This document shows, piece after piece, positions 63,862 through 64,000 of a DNA stretch of 64,000 nt (positions within the stretch are counted from its first letter, which is position 1; every line of letters begins with the position of its first letter). The notes beneath the pieces are model-generated. The model saw only the letters and a list, made by a program, of their open reading frames with translations, was not told where the DNA came from and ran no database searches. The position numbers were made by a program, and so were the translations under genes. The stretch comes from Pterois miles (lineage: Eukaryota; Chordata; Actinopteri; Perciformes; Scorpaenidae), in the NCBI GenBank assembly GCA_947000775.1, contig CAMQGK010000567.1, positions 17,776,501 to 17,840,500 on the forward strand, given 5' to 3'.

Positions 63862-64000
63862 GTAAGACAACATACAGCCTCTTCAGATCCGTACGAACCA
63901 CAAAGACATTAACTCCACAGATAAGACAATAATTAGACTCTTATTTTGTTATTTGACAGATGATTAAGTTCAGTATAAAAACATTTCTTTTCATCGGGTC

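Overview
The window is nuclear DNA from a ray-finned (teleost) fish. Two conserved vertebrate genes with canonical GT-AG introns are present. The rest is dense in teleost-style repeats: hAT-like miniature elements, Tc1-like and tRNA-headed SINE copies, and long CA, TA and CT microsatellites. No bacterial or plasmid features are seen. Most long open frames in the window are shadows of microsatellites, transposons or introns.

Layout. Positions 1-2750 hold a dispersed repeat and, on the minus strand at 874-974, what looks like the first coding exon of an unidentified membrane protein that continues off the left edge. Positions 2755-14700 are repeats: a 41-bp minisatellite, a ~1 kb hAT-like element present twice (the second copy interrupted by another hAT element and itself sitting in an older repeat), and a SINE. 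A decayed Tc1-like element follows at 14679-15501. The complete six-exon rpl19 gene (60S ribosomal protein eL19, 196 aa) lies on the minus strand at 15862-19402, with a 5' oligopyrimidine start and a polyadenylation signal. The 8.6 kb intergenic interval to 28039 holds repeats and one BTB-domain-like exon or relic at 23372-23469.

From 28039 to beyond the right edge runs cacnb1, the beta-1 subunit of voltage-gated calcium channels, on the plus strand. The exons seen here cover the N-terminus, the SH3 domain, the HOOK region with two alternative exons (long 7A, short 7B), and the start of the guanylate-kinase-like domain. Its very large introns carry a tRNA-Cys(GCA) gene on the opposite strand (34276-34347), several transposons and a possible alternative first exon (43918-43953). 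The head-to-head order rpl19(-)/cacnb1(+) matches the neighbouring RPL19/CACNB1 pair on human chromosome 17q12, which supports orthology.

The most notable signals beyond the genes are: a dispersed repeat whose nine copies here all carry a DR1-type pair of nuclear-receptor half-sites, five of them perfect; a datable nest of hAT insertions with exact 8-bp target duplications and an unoccupied reference copy; splicing-regulator-like tracts around the cacnb1 exon 6/7A/7B cluster; and a short upstream ORF before the cacnb1 start.
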